A stretch of 64,000 bases of DNA. Origin: Daphnia carinata. Lineage: Eukaryota > Arthropoda > Branchiopoda > Diplostraca > Daphniidae. The translations under genes were made by a program, and so were the position numbers. How positions within the stretch are numbered: the first letter of the stretch is position 1; each line of letters opens with the position of its first letter. The notes below the pieces were generated by a model. That model made no database searches. It was not told the DNA's origin and saw only the letters and a list, made by a program, of their open reading frames with translations. Below are positions 13,288 to 27,600 of the stretch, one piece after another. The stretch is from contig NC_081340.1 in NCBI RefSeq assembly GCF_022539665.2, positions 5,641,357 to 5,705,356 on the forward strand, given 5' to 3'.

Positions 13288-16200
13288 CTTTTGTTTTTTT
13301 TGTTTTTTTTCCCAGGAACGGAAAGGTAAGAGAAAAAGAAATGCGAGGTTAAGATAAGATAAAAGCTGCATTTTTACGGCATGATACATTAACTGCATCA
13401 TAAACAGACAAATAGATGCGTCGTGTTTATCGTATTTCTTTTTTTTTTTTTTATGATGGCCAATCGTCTTCCATCTTTTCCTCTCTGAATAATCCTAAAA
13501 AACACCGATGCAAAAGTCACGTGACACACGACTACGATTCACGTTTAACAACCAGCTTAATAGGAAAAACAGCATTTTTTGTGTTCTTCTTTTCTTTTCT
13601 TTTTTGCAAGCCGCGACTAGAGGATATCCTGACAACGGTCACATCACCAGGATGTCAATTTTTCCTATTTGAATTTCACACAGAGAGCAGCCCGCCTTTC
13701 CCACAAACACAAACGCATTATACGACTTGTTATGCTAATCTGCAAAAAAAAAAAACGTTTTGTTTGTCCAAGGAAAAAAAGAAAAGAAAAAAAAATACTG
13801 TGGCCCGTATAAATAAATGTTTCTGCGTTGTGCTGAATTTGTAATCGACATCCGCACAATCGAGTTCTTTCCTGAAAGGGGCGACAAACAAGGAAACAAC
13901 GTTGGCTTATAAAAAAAACAATAGGCCAGTTTTGCCTTTTTTTCTGAAGAAATCATTGAATGCAGGTCGATTCCACCAGGCGGCTTAGAGGTTGTAGTGT
14001 ACCAGTTTGTGGCACATATTTGATTACCCCACCTCGCCATTTCTCGGAACTACCGCGTGTGTCTTATTAGCATTTGAAATTTTCTTCTTTGAAAAACAAA
14101 AAACAAAAAACGAAACTTGGCAAAGGATTCGTCAAATAAAACAAAACGCAAAACGTTAGTTTCAACCGGCATAGTAACAAGTCTTTTGGCCAGAATACGA
14201 GACGTTAATCAAACAGGTGATTCGTTACGTGTGTGTATATATGCAAAACATACACGCTGTTGCAGCAAACATGTGCCAAGATATTCAAACGTGTTTCGTT
14301 TCTCTGTCTTGCATTAAAACAAATCTGACAGGAGTGCGGCAGAAAAAACCAACACATTCCCGTTCCACACAGTTTGATGGCGGTGCGCACGGCAAACACC
14401 AAACAGAACATTTATATTTTTTTGGCTGTTACTCGCTTCTGTATTTGTCCTGTGCAATGTCAATAATGAAAAGAAGAAAACGAAAGAAAAACAAAAAAAA
14501 CAAAAAAAAAAAAACAAAACATGAATGATTAATCTACACTCTCGTATAGCAAAACTGACCCTGATACGGAATAAAGGTGAACCGGCCCGATCCATCATGT
14601 CCCACAGCATGATTTCGGCGCTATCATTTGATTGTGAAACCTCTCTACTTTTCCTTGACAAAGATAGGCCTTTTTTTTTTGTTTTTTTTTTATTTAATTT
14701 CTTTAACCTTTTTCGAGGTTGACACGACGCACAAATGCACACACTAATCAAGCCGAAATGTTTTTAAGGGAGAATCTCCTCGATTCGAATTGCCACGGCA
14801 GACGGAACTTTCTCGATTCAAAATGAGACACACACACGCAAGGCCAACTCTCTTCAATTCTAGTCACGAAAGAAAAGAAAAAACCGAACGCGCGCACACA
14901 CACACACACACACACGGGGTGAAACACAAATTAGTAAGGAAAAAAAAAAAAATAAATAAAAGGGTTTGCGATGATTTTTTTTTTTTTCTCCTTTTAAAGC
15001 TTTACTGAAAACATATAGTCAATCGATTTTTAACGAGCCTTGTAATTTGGCTGTTAACCAATGTTTTTTGTTTTTTTTTCTCCTTGGCAGATAGGTTCGA
15101 AATAATAATTGCGAGGCAACAACGAAGGGGTCTGGAAATGGAACACGAAGCGCATTACGATCAAGCCGGTTCGAAAGCGGCTCGAAGACTGTGCCTTGGC
15201 ACGACGGGACTTGACTTGTATATACTCGTGTTACTCGCTTCAAACGGAATAAAGTTTAGGAAAACACACTGCGTGCATACACCTAAATAAAAGAGAAGAA
15301 AAAAAAAAAAAAGTGGGCCGGGCTTGGGTATTTTTTTTTCCTTTCTTTTATGACGTGGCAAATGAGGAGAGAATGAAAGAATCATACCGAAAAGGGAGGG
15401 TCCCAAGTTTGAATAGAAAAACAAAAAGGAATTGAAACAGACAGAACGAGAAGTGATGACGTCACGTTACGTAGGTGGACACGTCATTGCGGGCATCTGC
15501 CCCAAACTCTGAAAATTCCTCCCGTTTTCTTTTCTTTTTATTTCACGTTTCAAAAACACCTTATGATAACTGTTTGCATTTCCGATTGGACTCTAGCTAA
15601 TCAACATCTAAAAAAGGACGTGATCAAATGTAAATATTTTGACGATTTCATCACTCGAAAAAAAAAAAAAAAGGAAATAAGAACAGTCGGACAATACCGG
15701 ATTTGGTCAATAGATAATCAAGGTAATCAAGACGACATTCTCTCACGGAACAAAACGAAATCGGACGTTGAGGGGGCTACATTCTTCTAGCGATGATGAA
15801 TGACGTCATTAGCAAGCCTCAAAAAAAAAAAAGAAAAAATCGTTTGTGGTTTGTTGATTTTATTTGGCTACACCCATAATGTGTGGTCGACTTTTGCCGG
15901 GCGGAAACTATGAGTCTGTCGTTTGCGGTTTGACGTGAATGACGTCACGGCAGCTGTGGCCTATGTCTCAGTGAATTCCAGGTAAGGAATGAACGTTTTT
16001 AGAAATCCCCACATCATCATAAAAATAAAAAAGAAGATGAAATAATAAAAAAAAAAAAAAAAAAAAGGGAATCAGATATTCCAAAACGTCATCAACAGGT
16101 TACGAGGTGAAAGAAAAAAAAAATTCATTCCCTTTTACGATCATTCATTGCAATTCTCAGGCGGAAGGAGGAGGCGCAAGTATTGCTCCCCCCCCCATAC

Positions 16201-16882
16201 CGGTGCGTGGTTAGCACACGTGTGGCGGCTCCTCTTTTCAATTAATTAATCACGACGTACGGTTACTTCCGGCGACGGGGATCAGCACGCAAGCGCCAAT
16301 CAATCATTCACATTTTATTTTATTTTTTACCTCCACGCATTTTTTTCAAAATGGAATTATCTACACCTGACTCAACCTATCAAATTGTTTATTGGTGTTA
16401 AGAAAGCAAAAAAGAAAAAAAAAGGATGTTCCAGGGGCTCTAAAACAACATTTGGCGTTGGCCTTTTTTTTAAAATATCAGGACTAAGACAAGGCTACGA
16501 GACACACAGATACCCACCCGAAGTTCACGCCAGATTTTTATGATTCAGATAAGACGAGAAACACAAGCGTACGAGCGTGGGATTGCAACGCAAGGGCGGG
16601 ATGTGTATGTCCATAACGGCGTGCGTTCTAAATAGTTTCTAATTTTCGAAACCCCCTTTTGGAAAACACACGGGGCATAAATATACAAATGAATAAAGGC
16701 AATTCTTTTCTTATTATTATTATTATTATTATTTGACTGTTTAGAGATCGGCCGTCAAATCAAAATTCCCGCGTGAGAATGGCAAACGAACACCAGCCGT
16801 GATTTTGCCATTATTTTTCACGTTTTGAAAGGAATTGATTCGACATCCCGTCGTGCTTACGCTGCTGATCTAAGTCGATATT

Positions 16883-16920
<38 letters not shown>

Positions 16921-19519
16921 AATCCCCCATCCATTCGAGAGGAACATCGCAACAATAAAAAACCAAATACTTTAAGGCATCGAACAATGAAAAGAAAGGT
17001 GCTTTACCTTACGACTTCGAAACATTTTCCAATGGAAGAAAGAAACGACGGAAACAAAAAAATCACGACGAGATTGTCATCAAATGTCAAGGCTTTCAAT
17101 CTCTGCACGATTTTTTTTTTTATGTCAATTTAAATAGCACGACACAATGGCGTTGTAAATCCCCTCTCTCAAAAAAAAAAAGGAACGTTGGAAGAGAGAG
17201 AAGATAATAACTGTGTCTGACTATGAACGACACGAAGAGAGAACTGACGGTGCGTGATGTTTTTCGGACTTCTTGGACTGGAATTCACAAGACGGTCAGG
17301 CCAACAAGTTTGCCCGGCTTGACTGAGGCAACATCAGCGTTCACAATTGGTTGCAAGCGAAAACGTGTGTTTTTTCCCTCCTTTTTTTTTTTTTTTTTTC
17401 TTTTGACTTCTTTTGAGTTTTTTCTTTTATCTGTTGGATCACCTTTATCAATTCGGGTTGCGAGATAAACAAAACAAATGACTTGACGTCCCGCCCTATT
17501 CGCTCATTCCAAATTGGTTTCGATAAAAGGAAAATTTGCTTTATAGCCGCAGAAACAAATATTTGGGATTCCCCATCGAATGAATACACAAAACGGATGA
17601 CACGAATAGTCATCGCTTTTCTTTTCTTTTTTTTTTTGGAAAAAAAAAAAGTCCTTTCTCCAATGAACTTTGTCTAGTCTAACAATGTGCGATGTAACGT
17701 GAGTGGCGCGCAAGGCGGTACCGGGCGGCGGGATTAAAAAAAAAATCAAATTCCAAACCCGGATGTGTCTAGTCCAGAACGTTCATACACAAAGGGCGTA
17801 TTTTCTTTATACTACTACGTGTATATTTTTTTTTTGTTATTTTTATTTTTTTTTTTTTTTTTTTGTTTCATCCTGTTTTATCCCTCCCAATATCTCGAAT
17901 GGAATGCCCAGCGTTTTATTTTTTTTTTAACACGCGAAAAAAAGACTAACACAATTGCGTTTACCGCTAGATGGCGTTGACGACCAAGCGGAGCCCTCCC
18001 GATCCGCATGCATTATAACTGACCACCTACTACTATTCTATGTCTGGCACGGTGATGAGTCCCTCCCACTTCGTGACATCAAAACAACAGGCGGAGGAAG
18101 GTCGTTCAGTTAGCGTCCACATTTTTTTGTACGAGGTGGCGACAACAGGTGAGTCAATGCCACGTATCACAGAGTTGATGACGTAACATTATCGAATTTT
18201 CTATTGGCATTCCAACGCTCTATCGTCCACCCTTGCCCAACGTAAAGAAATTCCCCCTTTTTTTTTTGTTGATTTTCTCTGCGTCCAGGCAGAAAAAAAA
18301 AGGAATGAGCTAAACAACAGTAAAAACAGAAGCCAGTTTCCCTGGAATCGCTGGCTAAAAATGGAATAGACGTTTAAATCTAAACACGTTCCATTCGGTG
18401 ACGGACAATTGATGGACATTCAAAGAATGCAACTTTCGCAACTGATAAATTAGTTGAAAACATCAATTTTTGTTACGAGTCGTGCACAAAGGAAGCAATC
18501 GAAAAAAAAAAAAAAAAATTCTTTAAGCACAATCGTCAAAAATTCATACTGTTTTTATTACATTTCAAACAAAGTGGAAATGATCCATCATTTTCTTTTT
18601 CCCTACATGATTCCATCTTGATTGATCGTCTTCAATTCCACCATCGTTTCTAATGATCGTTTGCAGCCATTTAAAAATCATTCGTCTTCAACCATTTGTT
18701 TGCAACACAATCCTCAGACTGTTCTTCGGGATTTCCCCTCTCCTGAATCAACACCCTACCCCCTCCCAAAAAAAAAAAAAAAAATTCAGTGCAATACTCT
18801 TAACTGTACCTCTCGTGCTATTCGTTTTTGCGTACACACGTACGAAAATAGACGTGTGGTTTCACTCGCACTATTATGATGCAGGCACATGATGATGCAC
18901 TTGCACTTCGGATGTGGTTTTCTTTTTTTTTTTTTTCTTCTTTACGGATTTTTGTTTCTGGCCCAGTGACTCAAACATTAGGGTACAGCGGTTGATTCTT
19001 CGGTCTATTTCGGACTGTACGGCAAACGGCCATTCGGGATGGCAGGGGGACTCGGGCAAACAAACCTACACGCAGAGAGGTATATAACACACACGTACAC
19101 ACATAGTGTAACTGTTTTTACAGGGGCATCGACTCTGCGTCAGTTGGAAGGCCTTCTTTTATTTTCAAGAAACTAAACTTAAAAAAAAAAAAAAAAAAAA
19201 AATGGCGATAGAAGTTTGGCAAAGGCTGACAGAAGCCAAATCGTTCTCTAAAGTCAACAAACACGATCTTGGCAACAAAACAAAAATGTTCAGATTTTTT
19301 TGTTTAAATTCTCTACTCGTGGATGCGTACGACTCATCAATTTGTCGTAACTTGACACACGCCATGTCATGCGCATGATTGCATAGAAAAAAAAAATCAA
19401 AATCAAATGTGTCCAAGCATTCAAATAGTGTCCATTGTTGCATATTTGGCGCTATCTGGTGTCTGACCACTGCGTCAAATTTTGCGCTTCAACAACATGT
19501 CGTTCCGATAAGCTCGAGG

Positions 19520-19553
<34 letters not shown>

Positions 19554-22500
19554 TAATCAAAATGACCGAAAATGGGGTAGCGAGTTCAAAGGGAACATCT
19601 CTCGATTGCAATAGACCGTTCTCTTTTGCTTCCTCAAAATTTTAATAAAAATAAAAAAAAAAAAAAAAAAAGAAAAAAAGAAAAGAGCCGCCGAAAAAGG
19701 AGAAGCCACTACTCGGCAACAGCTGTGCAACACGCCATATATATAAAGAAGTAATCCATTAAATGTGTCTGCGTGAGCACAACCTTGAAGCTTGTCTCGG
19801 AATCGACCGTTGTACGCCAACCAAGTGGGAAACAAAAGCGAAACAAACGTCCAGCACAGAAACCAATAAAACTCGAATTTGCATTCAAAAGTTGACTGCA
19901 AACCCATTTTTGCAACGAAGAAAAAGCCGTTGACTAAAATTTTCTTTTTCCTTTCTGAAGTTTTGAAAGGGAAAACCCAACAGCCGCAATGCGAACTAAG
20001 TGATGTAATTTGATGACATAGCCACCAGTTTAACACAGTTGAATAATTAAAAAAATGGCCAAACATTTCCGAATAATTAAACGCGAATCACGTTTCGTGT
20101 ACCCGCAAAACGTTTCAAAACACACAAACGGTACGTGCCTTTTTTTTTTTATTCCTTTCAACATGTTCAAACTGAAAAGTGTCAACCTACACCTACTCCA
20201 ACGGTCTCAAAAATCTTTTCCTCAAACCATATCTCTTATTTTTTTTTTTTAAGGACAAGTCTATTTATGCTAATGGGGTAAAAAGGAAAAAAAAAATAAT
20301 ATAGTCGCGGATGTCTCATAGCACGTTCCACAATGGCATCACGTTCAACACGTCGTGGCGTAACAATATTCAACGTCCTTGTAAGGCCGGTCATCCGGCC
20401 CGAATAGACCCGAACAAACCCAGGCAAGTAAAAAAAAAAAAGAAAAAAAGAAAAGGAGACCGGAGCGTCTGGACGACGCCGGGTATTGCGCAATCACGAC
20501 GCCAAAATTCGTGAAAATGAAACAACAACAAAAAAATATACATGTAGTGGGTTCATTTCGATAAGAGAGGGCGCGACAGACCCCCATGTATAAATCTACA
20601 TATTTGGACTTCTTTTTTTTTTTTAAACAAATGTGTATGAAAATTGCGGTGGGAAAAAGAACGACGCCAAGATTTTCCGACATGAGTAAGACGGGCGGTG
20701 TGTGTGTGTGTGTGTGTTTGAGGTTATGCGACCTCTCCCGTCTGGAAAAGTCGACTGATGTGCTGTTGGCGTTTAGATGTTTCCCTAGCAAACACGGCGC
20801 CTCGGGTAAATTGGTGGCCGACGCCCTTTTAGTTCTCTTTTCTCCACTCAGTCAAAATTTTGTTCTTTTTCACTGCACACACACACACACAAAATGAGAA
20901 ACACATTTCCCTATTTTTTTTTTTATTATTATTATTATTCTCGCTCTCGTGTTAGTGTTTGGTAGCAAGCGGAACGAGGGGGGAGGGGAATGGACAGACA
21001 CGCAATGCAATTTTTCAAGCGCGAGAATAACGATTCATTTACACTTTGGTCGATGAATCAACAAAAAATTAAATTATAAAAAACAAAAAAATCGGGATTT
21101 TCTTCATTTTTCAAATATGCAAATTTCGTTTTTAATAAATCAAGGAGGGAAAAAAAATTGAGAGGCGTTGTCGTTTTCTTGGTTGCTATAATATTTCTTA
21201 TTTTGGCTTTCTTTTTCATGCGCATAAATTTTGTTGGTAGATTTTTTTTTTTTTTCACATCAGCTGATTGAATGACAGATGAATTTCTTTTTAAGTTTTA
21301 ACGACTCATATTTTTTTAGGACATTCCTAGTGGATACCATAAGGTGGCGACAGCAGATTTGTGACTAATAGCAAATAGATGGGACAACCCATTTCCCTGC
21401 CCGACGACCGTCTGGAATGCCTTATTTGTTTTATTCATATCTCAGGTAAATAACCTTAAAACAAAATGACAACTCATCGAGGAAAGTGGCAAAAAATGTC
21501 GAAAAAAGTGTCCCAATTTTATTTTTTATTTTTTTTTTTGTGGAATTTCCCCTTTTATTATTCGCAATAAAAGACACGGCCGAGGCGAATGTAAGTAGCG
21601 ACCTTCAACACGTGAGTTATGTTGCCGTGTCTTTGGAATATGCAAGAATAGCCGAACGTTGTGTTTCAACTTCCACGAAATCCAATCATCGCATTTATTT
21701 ATTTGCATTTTTTTTTTCTTTTTTTTCTTTCTAATTTTATATTCTTTGTGGGGAAACATTTCTACATTCGTGTACACGGAATGGATCGATTACGTCGGCA
21801 CATATGATGTCTCGCGTAAAAGGATTGAGGACTTTATCAACTTGTTTGAATTGATATTCAAAGTACGAGAAGAAGAAAAAAAAAACACTCCTAACAGTTG
21901 CAACTTGCAAATGATGAGCCACTGTTTAGATTTGCCTCTTTTTTGCTTCATTTTCAATTTTATAGCGCACTTTATTGCTTTCTCTTATCTCGAATGATGG
22001 ATACTAGTCTATTACAAACTAATCCTTTCTTTTTATTTATTTCAATTTTGAGTGCCCGATAAAAATGAAATAAAATCTTTTTTTAAGGCGGCCCATTCAA
22101 GGCGGCCAAACATTCATCATCACTACTTTCCCATCCGCTATTGTGATATTGAATATAAAAAAAAAAAAGGAATAAAACGCAATTTTTTTTTTTTACGGGA
22201 GGAGGAATTCATTTGAACTTTCTGGAGAAGAAACACGTTGCGGGACACCTGTCAACACAAAGCTGTTGACTGGTGCGGCAAGGCATCATTATTTAACCAT
22301 TCACGTTATCTTTATTTATTCCTCTTTATTGGTGAACAGGCAAAAATCAACAAAGGCTATTTGAAATTTCCAATTCAAATTGATTCATCGCAACACAATC
22401 AAATAATTAAGAGGAATAATTTAAAAAAAAAAGAAAAAGAAAAAGGAAAAGAAATAAAAACGGATCCAGTCGGCATCTAGCGTGCGATTAAAACTAACGC

Positions 22501-23264
22501 CCTGGTTGCCGTTTGATTTATTCAAGAGTAAAAAAAACAAACAAAAAAACAACAAATATTGCTATCACACAGCAATAGCAAAATCTCAAGCAAAAAAAAA
22601 ACGAACTTTGTCGTTACACGAGTTGCCCTTATATTCGTGTCTACGTGTTGATTGAATCCCAAACGAAAGAAGTGGCGCATTTCCTTCTTTCAAAAAAGGC
22701 TATCTGACATCCATTTTTCTTCCACCCGTCTGTTTTGTGGTATTAATGAAACGTGTATACAGTCATAATCGAAAGCGATCAAGAAAATCGGGAGTTGGTT
22801 GACATTTTCGAATAAAGTCCCTCCCGTCTTGTGACAGTTTTTCTCGTTTCTTTTTTTTAAAGACAGCCGAAGAAATAGGAGCTTGATAAGTACGAAAGTC
22901 CCCCTTTAGCTGTCTGCCCGTGATAATAATGTTACCAAGTCAAACAGTTTCAATCGTCTTCTGTTGCGATGAGATATGACAAGAAACGTAAAAACAACAA
23001 AAAAAAAGAGCCAAAACAAAAATACGCCCTGTTTTTTTCTCTTGATTTTTCGTGTTGACAATTTTCAGGCTGTCCCTAAAAAAGTAGCCAACACCCATTT
23101 AACATGTCAAACAAGTCCCTTCATTTCCAAAGAGTTCCCTGGCTATAAAAACGAAAAGAAACCAGACATTCGATGCCATCGTTTGTTATGGCCGAAAAAA
23201 AAAAAGAAAAAAAAAAAGAAAAAAAACGTGTCTGAAAGAGAAAGACCAAATAAAAACAGCTCAC
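13288..23264. other. Long non-coding stretch: SARM1 5' region or intron
   Basis: About 10 kb with no exon I can defend. Homopolymers are dense, for example near 16885-16915 and 19520-19550. There is a TTA repeat near 16712-16733 and CA/GT tracts near 14900, 20700 and 20880. Open frames here are low-complexity Lys/Phe strings made by A and T runs. The most notable content is three perfect CRE octamers at 15457-15947. Consensus splice-donor-like sites on the plus strand occur after 16000 region CCAG (about 15980) and near 18148, but no exon could be attached to them. Confidence 0.6.
15457..15947. promoter_or_regulatory. Cluster of three CRE octamers (TGACGTCA)
   Basis: Perfect palindromes occur at 15457-15464, 15801-15808 and 15940-15947, with a TGACGTGA half-match at 15931. 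They lie about 2.2-2.7 kb upstream of the SARM1 start at 13287. CREB/ATF proteins bind this octamer. Three copies in 491 bp is far above the chance rate of about one per 65 kb, which suggests an enhancer or an upstream promoter. Which transcript they serve is not shown by the sequence. Confidence 0.5.
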
Positions 23265-23465
23265 CCTTCGCCGGAATGCGCCACGACGTTCGGATCTGAC
23301 TGGTACGGGCGGCCCGGGCCATTCGGGCTGATGGAGGGACTGATGCGATGGTGGTCCCGTATCGGATGCGCTGTTCCGATCCACGACCGATTGACTCCGC
23401 TGATAGAATTTCGGGACTATATTACCAGCCCTATTCGTGACTGAATGCTGCTGGAATTGATCCAT
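23265..23465 (-). CDS. Candidate alternative first coding exon (SARM1?)
   Basis: An open frame starts with ATG at 23465 (MDQFQQHSVTNRAGNIVPK...) and gives 67 codons of normal, non-repetitive composition amid low-complexity sequence. It ends in phase 0 at a good donor (AGG|GTGAGC). The SARM1 exon beginning at 11991 also opens in phase 0, so splicing between them would keep frame and replace the 12859-13287 exon. The sequence is Pro/Arg/Ser-rich with no known domain. That it belongs to SARM1 is inference from strand, phase and the absence of another gene downstream. It could instead be a separate gene's exon. Confidence 0.5.
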
Positions 23466-24365
23466 CTTTTGATTTCGGTCTGAACGGGACGCAAAACGAA
23501 CGCGAAAAAGAACAAAACAAAAGGAAACAAAGGAAAAAAGAAAAAAAAACCGTTGAACGCAAAAGTGTTTTGGGGGCCCTTACCAAGGGCGAAACATTCC
23601 TCTTTGTCCTTGAGAGTTGACTTTGAATTCTCTTTCTCTCTTCTCTCTACCACTTTGGGAAGCAAAAAAAAAAAAAAAAAAACACGTACGACGCAACTGT
23701 GTGCACTAACGGCCAAATCTCCGAATGGGTGTCCGGCCAAAAACGAACGAACTCGAGCACGGGTACACAAACAACACAACCGCAAACTGTTAACCCGAAA
23801 GAGAATTTTCTTCAAAACAACAACAACAAAAAAAAAACGTCCTAGTGCGACATCTGTCTCCCTAAAGAAGAAGAACCCATCGTCACCTACACTCAGCGAA
23901 CGAACGCAGAAAAAAAAAAAAAAAAAAAAACTGTTTCGACACCCAACAAGTTTATATTTGGCGGGGGGAGGAGGAGGAGGAGAAAGAAAAGACGTAATAA
24001 CAAGAACCCCCCCCCCTCACAAAAAAAATTTTTACGTTAACTTTTTTTTTTCTTTGGCTAAGAATCAAAAATACGCGCAGAATTCACTGGGAATTTGTTT
24101 GAAAAGATTCTCCTTTATGCTGATTTATTCGACGACATTTTTCAATGAGGCGGGAGAAGAACGGTCTAACTAATAGCTTCCCATTCTGCTTCCCCGTTCA
24201 AATACGAACGTTTTGTTTGTTCTCACTTTCCATGACACACGAAAAGAAAAAGAAAAATCCCTTTTTGATTTTTCTTTCTTCTTCTTTTTCCTTTTTTTTT
24301 TTTCAAGGTTCCAAAAGAAGACAACGATGGCCCGCTAACTGGTTACTTTGAAATTCAAGAAGACA

Positions 24366-24401
24366 GACACACACACGCACACACACACACACACACACAC
24401 A
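24366..24401. repeat. CA dinucleotide microsatellite
   Basis: CA repeat of about 36 bp with one CG interruption. Confidence 0.85.
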
Positions 24402-24611
24402 TAGAAAAGAAGGGGATATCTCAAGTGAGTGAATGAGAGAACTCGACAACGTCGTGACTGACCGGTCGGCACCACCTGAGTCAACTGAGAGAACCATTCA
24501 CGCTGCTGCTGCTGCTGTCTACACACACACACACCACTGTGTGGAAGGAACCGGGCAGAAAAGGGAGGAATGGGAATGTGTCTAGAAAAGCTGCCAGATG
24601 GGTCCAGACTC

Positions 24612-24640
24612 CACACACACACACACACACACACACACAC
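24612..24640. repeat. CA dinucleotide microsatellite
   Basis: Pure CA repeat of about 29 bp, 210 bp from the previous one. Confidence 0.85.
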
Positions 24641-27600
24641 CACTCGAACTTGCAACGAAAACTTGAAAGAAAAAGAAAACTGAAAAATCTCTCACATTTA
24701 TATATATATACACTAGCGCTGTTTTGGCTCAATGCCAAACTTTTTTAGCAGTTTAGCGGTTGTTGTGGAAACGGGGACGGACGCCACGTCAATCGAGTTA
24801 GGGGGAAAAAAAAAAATGGGGGGATCTTTAGATACCTAAAATCTGCTTTAACTGATAAAAAAACAAATTCCCTCGTCATCATTCATGTGTTTCGAAAATG
24901 TTTTATGACGGCCATGGTCAGTCGCTTCCTTTCTGTCCGTTTTGATTTTTTTCTTTTTATTGAACATCGAAGAAGAAACTGAGGGCGGATGGCCATCCAA
25001 ATGTGGGCCTGTCTATGTGCAGCACGTCTATCTGCATACATTGGCAATGGGATAGGATTGGAAACGGAGATAATTTACGACACTAAACGGGGATAGAAAA
25101 AGAAAAAGGGGGGCACTTTTCTTTAGATCCTTTATATATTTTTTTTGTTCGGTTTTATGTGAGCAAAAAGGAACACAACGAGGCGCTGAAAATCGTAGTC
25201 GAAAAACAACCCGGCAGAAGGCGTTGTCCTTATAACGCCCGCGATTACACATTCAAATAAGGAGACGAAAAAAAAAAAAAAAAAATTTTAGAAAAGAAGA
25301 AGAAAAAAAAAACCGTCTAAAATTTTCTTCTTCTTCAAAAAACAAAAAAAAAAAAAAAAAAAAAAATCAGAAAAAGGAGGAAAAAAAAAAAACGGACATG
25401 TGGCACACGCACGAATGCAAGGCCTTCTTATATATTGGGTGGAGTGCACACGCCGACAGAGGACGAAAAGAAAATGGCTCCCAACAAGTTTTGATTTGAA
25501 ATTTGTTGAACAAAAAAGAAGAAGAAGAAAAGTCAATTCTTTTCCTTTCCATTCGGGATTCCTTTATTGTTATGCCGATGAATCACCTAAGGGCTTTTCT
25601 GTATTACTCTTCTTCAAAATGATCCAGGAAAACCCTGAATCTACCGAATCCCGAAAACAGAAAAAAAAAAAAAGAAAAACAGAAAACCTATTCCTTTGAG
25701 AGAGGTCACGACGCTCGGGCAACTGGTCGTCTGGAACTTTCTGTACAGTTCTCGACCCTTTGAGTCGTGAATTCTCACATGTTCCCATCATTTACAACGT
25801 GTAATCTGACTGAACATTACCAAAAAAACCAACATAAACAGTTGAAGAGTTATAAAATTGTACTTTGAACTTTTCGGTTTTCTTTGTAAGATAAAAAGAA
25901 AAAGAGTGATTAATTCTACTGATGTTATTGGTTTTTATTTCATTTTTATCGGACATTTTGAATGCTGATTCGCCACTTTATTTTTTCCCTTTTTTTTTTT
26001 TAATGATCTGCAGAGAGAACCGAAAAGCATATTTCAGATTATCAAAAGGTTCCGGTTCGCTTTGATACCGTGTTTCGGACGATAACGCTCTTCGTCCACG
26101 ATATCTAGTAACTAATGACTAAGAGAAAACACACACACACACACACGCATGGTACAGGGTTGTACTTTTCAAAAAAAAAATATTTATATATAAATAAATA
26201 AAATAAAGAACTTTAAATGCCTGAGGCCTCGAAACATCCCACGATTTATTAAGTATACCTATATTCGCCTTCCAAACAAAAGAAATCGTGATCAACGGGC
26301 GATGAGAATGGACCGCACCTTTCGGCACTTCCGACGATGATTCATGCCAACCGTCATTAACTCAACAATGTGATTGTACAACAACAACAAGCGAACGGAA
26401 AGCTGATTATTCTCGCAAACCATAACTTCAAAAAGGAAAATTAAGAAGAGTAGAGAGAGAAAAAAAAAAACAAAAAAACAGGAAGATGATAAATGCGGGA
26501 ATACTCAAACCGACAAAAAAAATCCTTTCATTTTGTTGGACGAATTAAAATGCGGTTGACTACCCGCACGTCCGTGAATGATCGTCTTAAATTATTGAAT
26601 TAATGTAGCTCGATTTCTCAATTTAATATTTTTTTGTGTGTGTTAGTCTGTGATTCGTTGCAATGACTACAAAATGTCGATCCCAAACAAACGGAGATTT
26701 ATCACAATTATCGCAAAGTACAAAAAAAAACCTTGGGCTAACTTCCAGTTCAAAAACGAAGAGGAAACTTTTTCTTTCTTGTTTTTTTCTTTGAGTTTTT
26801 AAAAACGATGAAAGGAAAATACATTGGCAATTCATCACAATCAAATGTTCCCAATTGTGTTTGCCGCTTGTCAAGAAAATGAATGTACCGCCTATAGTTT
26901 CGTGTTAGACCTCTCACACCCTGCTGTCTAGCAAAAGGGCCATTTTTTTTTCGAAAACAAAAAATAAATAAATAAATTCTTGTACTTTAAATCTATTCTG
27001 AACCCCCCTGCGAACTGTGCCACCCACCCTTTCAGGCCAAATCATCGGAGAAAAACGCATTTCTTTCCTTCTTTGTCAAGGTCTTCATTTGAATTTTCAT
27101 TTCGTTTTGTATTATTTAATAATGGGTATTACCAACAGTAGGTTACGTGAGGAATTTGGATTCTTCTACCTTGACTTGTTGCTTTCCAATGTCGGGGCTA
27201 TCGCTGGGTTGCGATGATGGACGGTTCGTCGGTCGGGGTAAAGGAGCGCAGCAAACAGTTCCCATATCGACTGCTAGATGGCGTTGTGGTCAATAACAAC
27301 AAACGAATACCCAAGATGTTCCGTGCCCCCCTTTTTTTTTTGCCCGTTCGCCCAAAAACGGTGAAAAATCACAAAGCAACCCGTTGAACTCTCCAGTCTT
27401 GTTTTTCTTTTTCTTCTTTCCGTTGTGGGAGTTGCAGTTTTTATGCAACTGAATGTTCTTAGCATGGTATTATCAAAAGGGAAAAGGCACACACACACAC
27501 ACACACACGCGTGACATGCACCTTTTACGGGACACCGAGGCCAAGGACGGAGAGACACACTCGGCACGCAACACAGGACGGCAACAGTCGAAACGAGCCA

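Noticed and set aside
15970-18150. Plus-strand donor-like sites (CCAG|GTAAGG, ACAG|GTGAGT)
   Set aside because: No open exon or matching acceptor could be attached to either; a non-coding antisense transcript is possible but unsupported.
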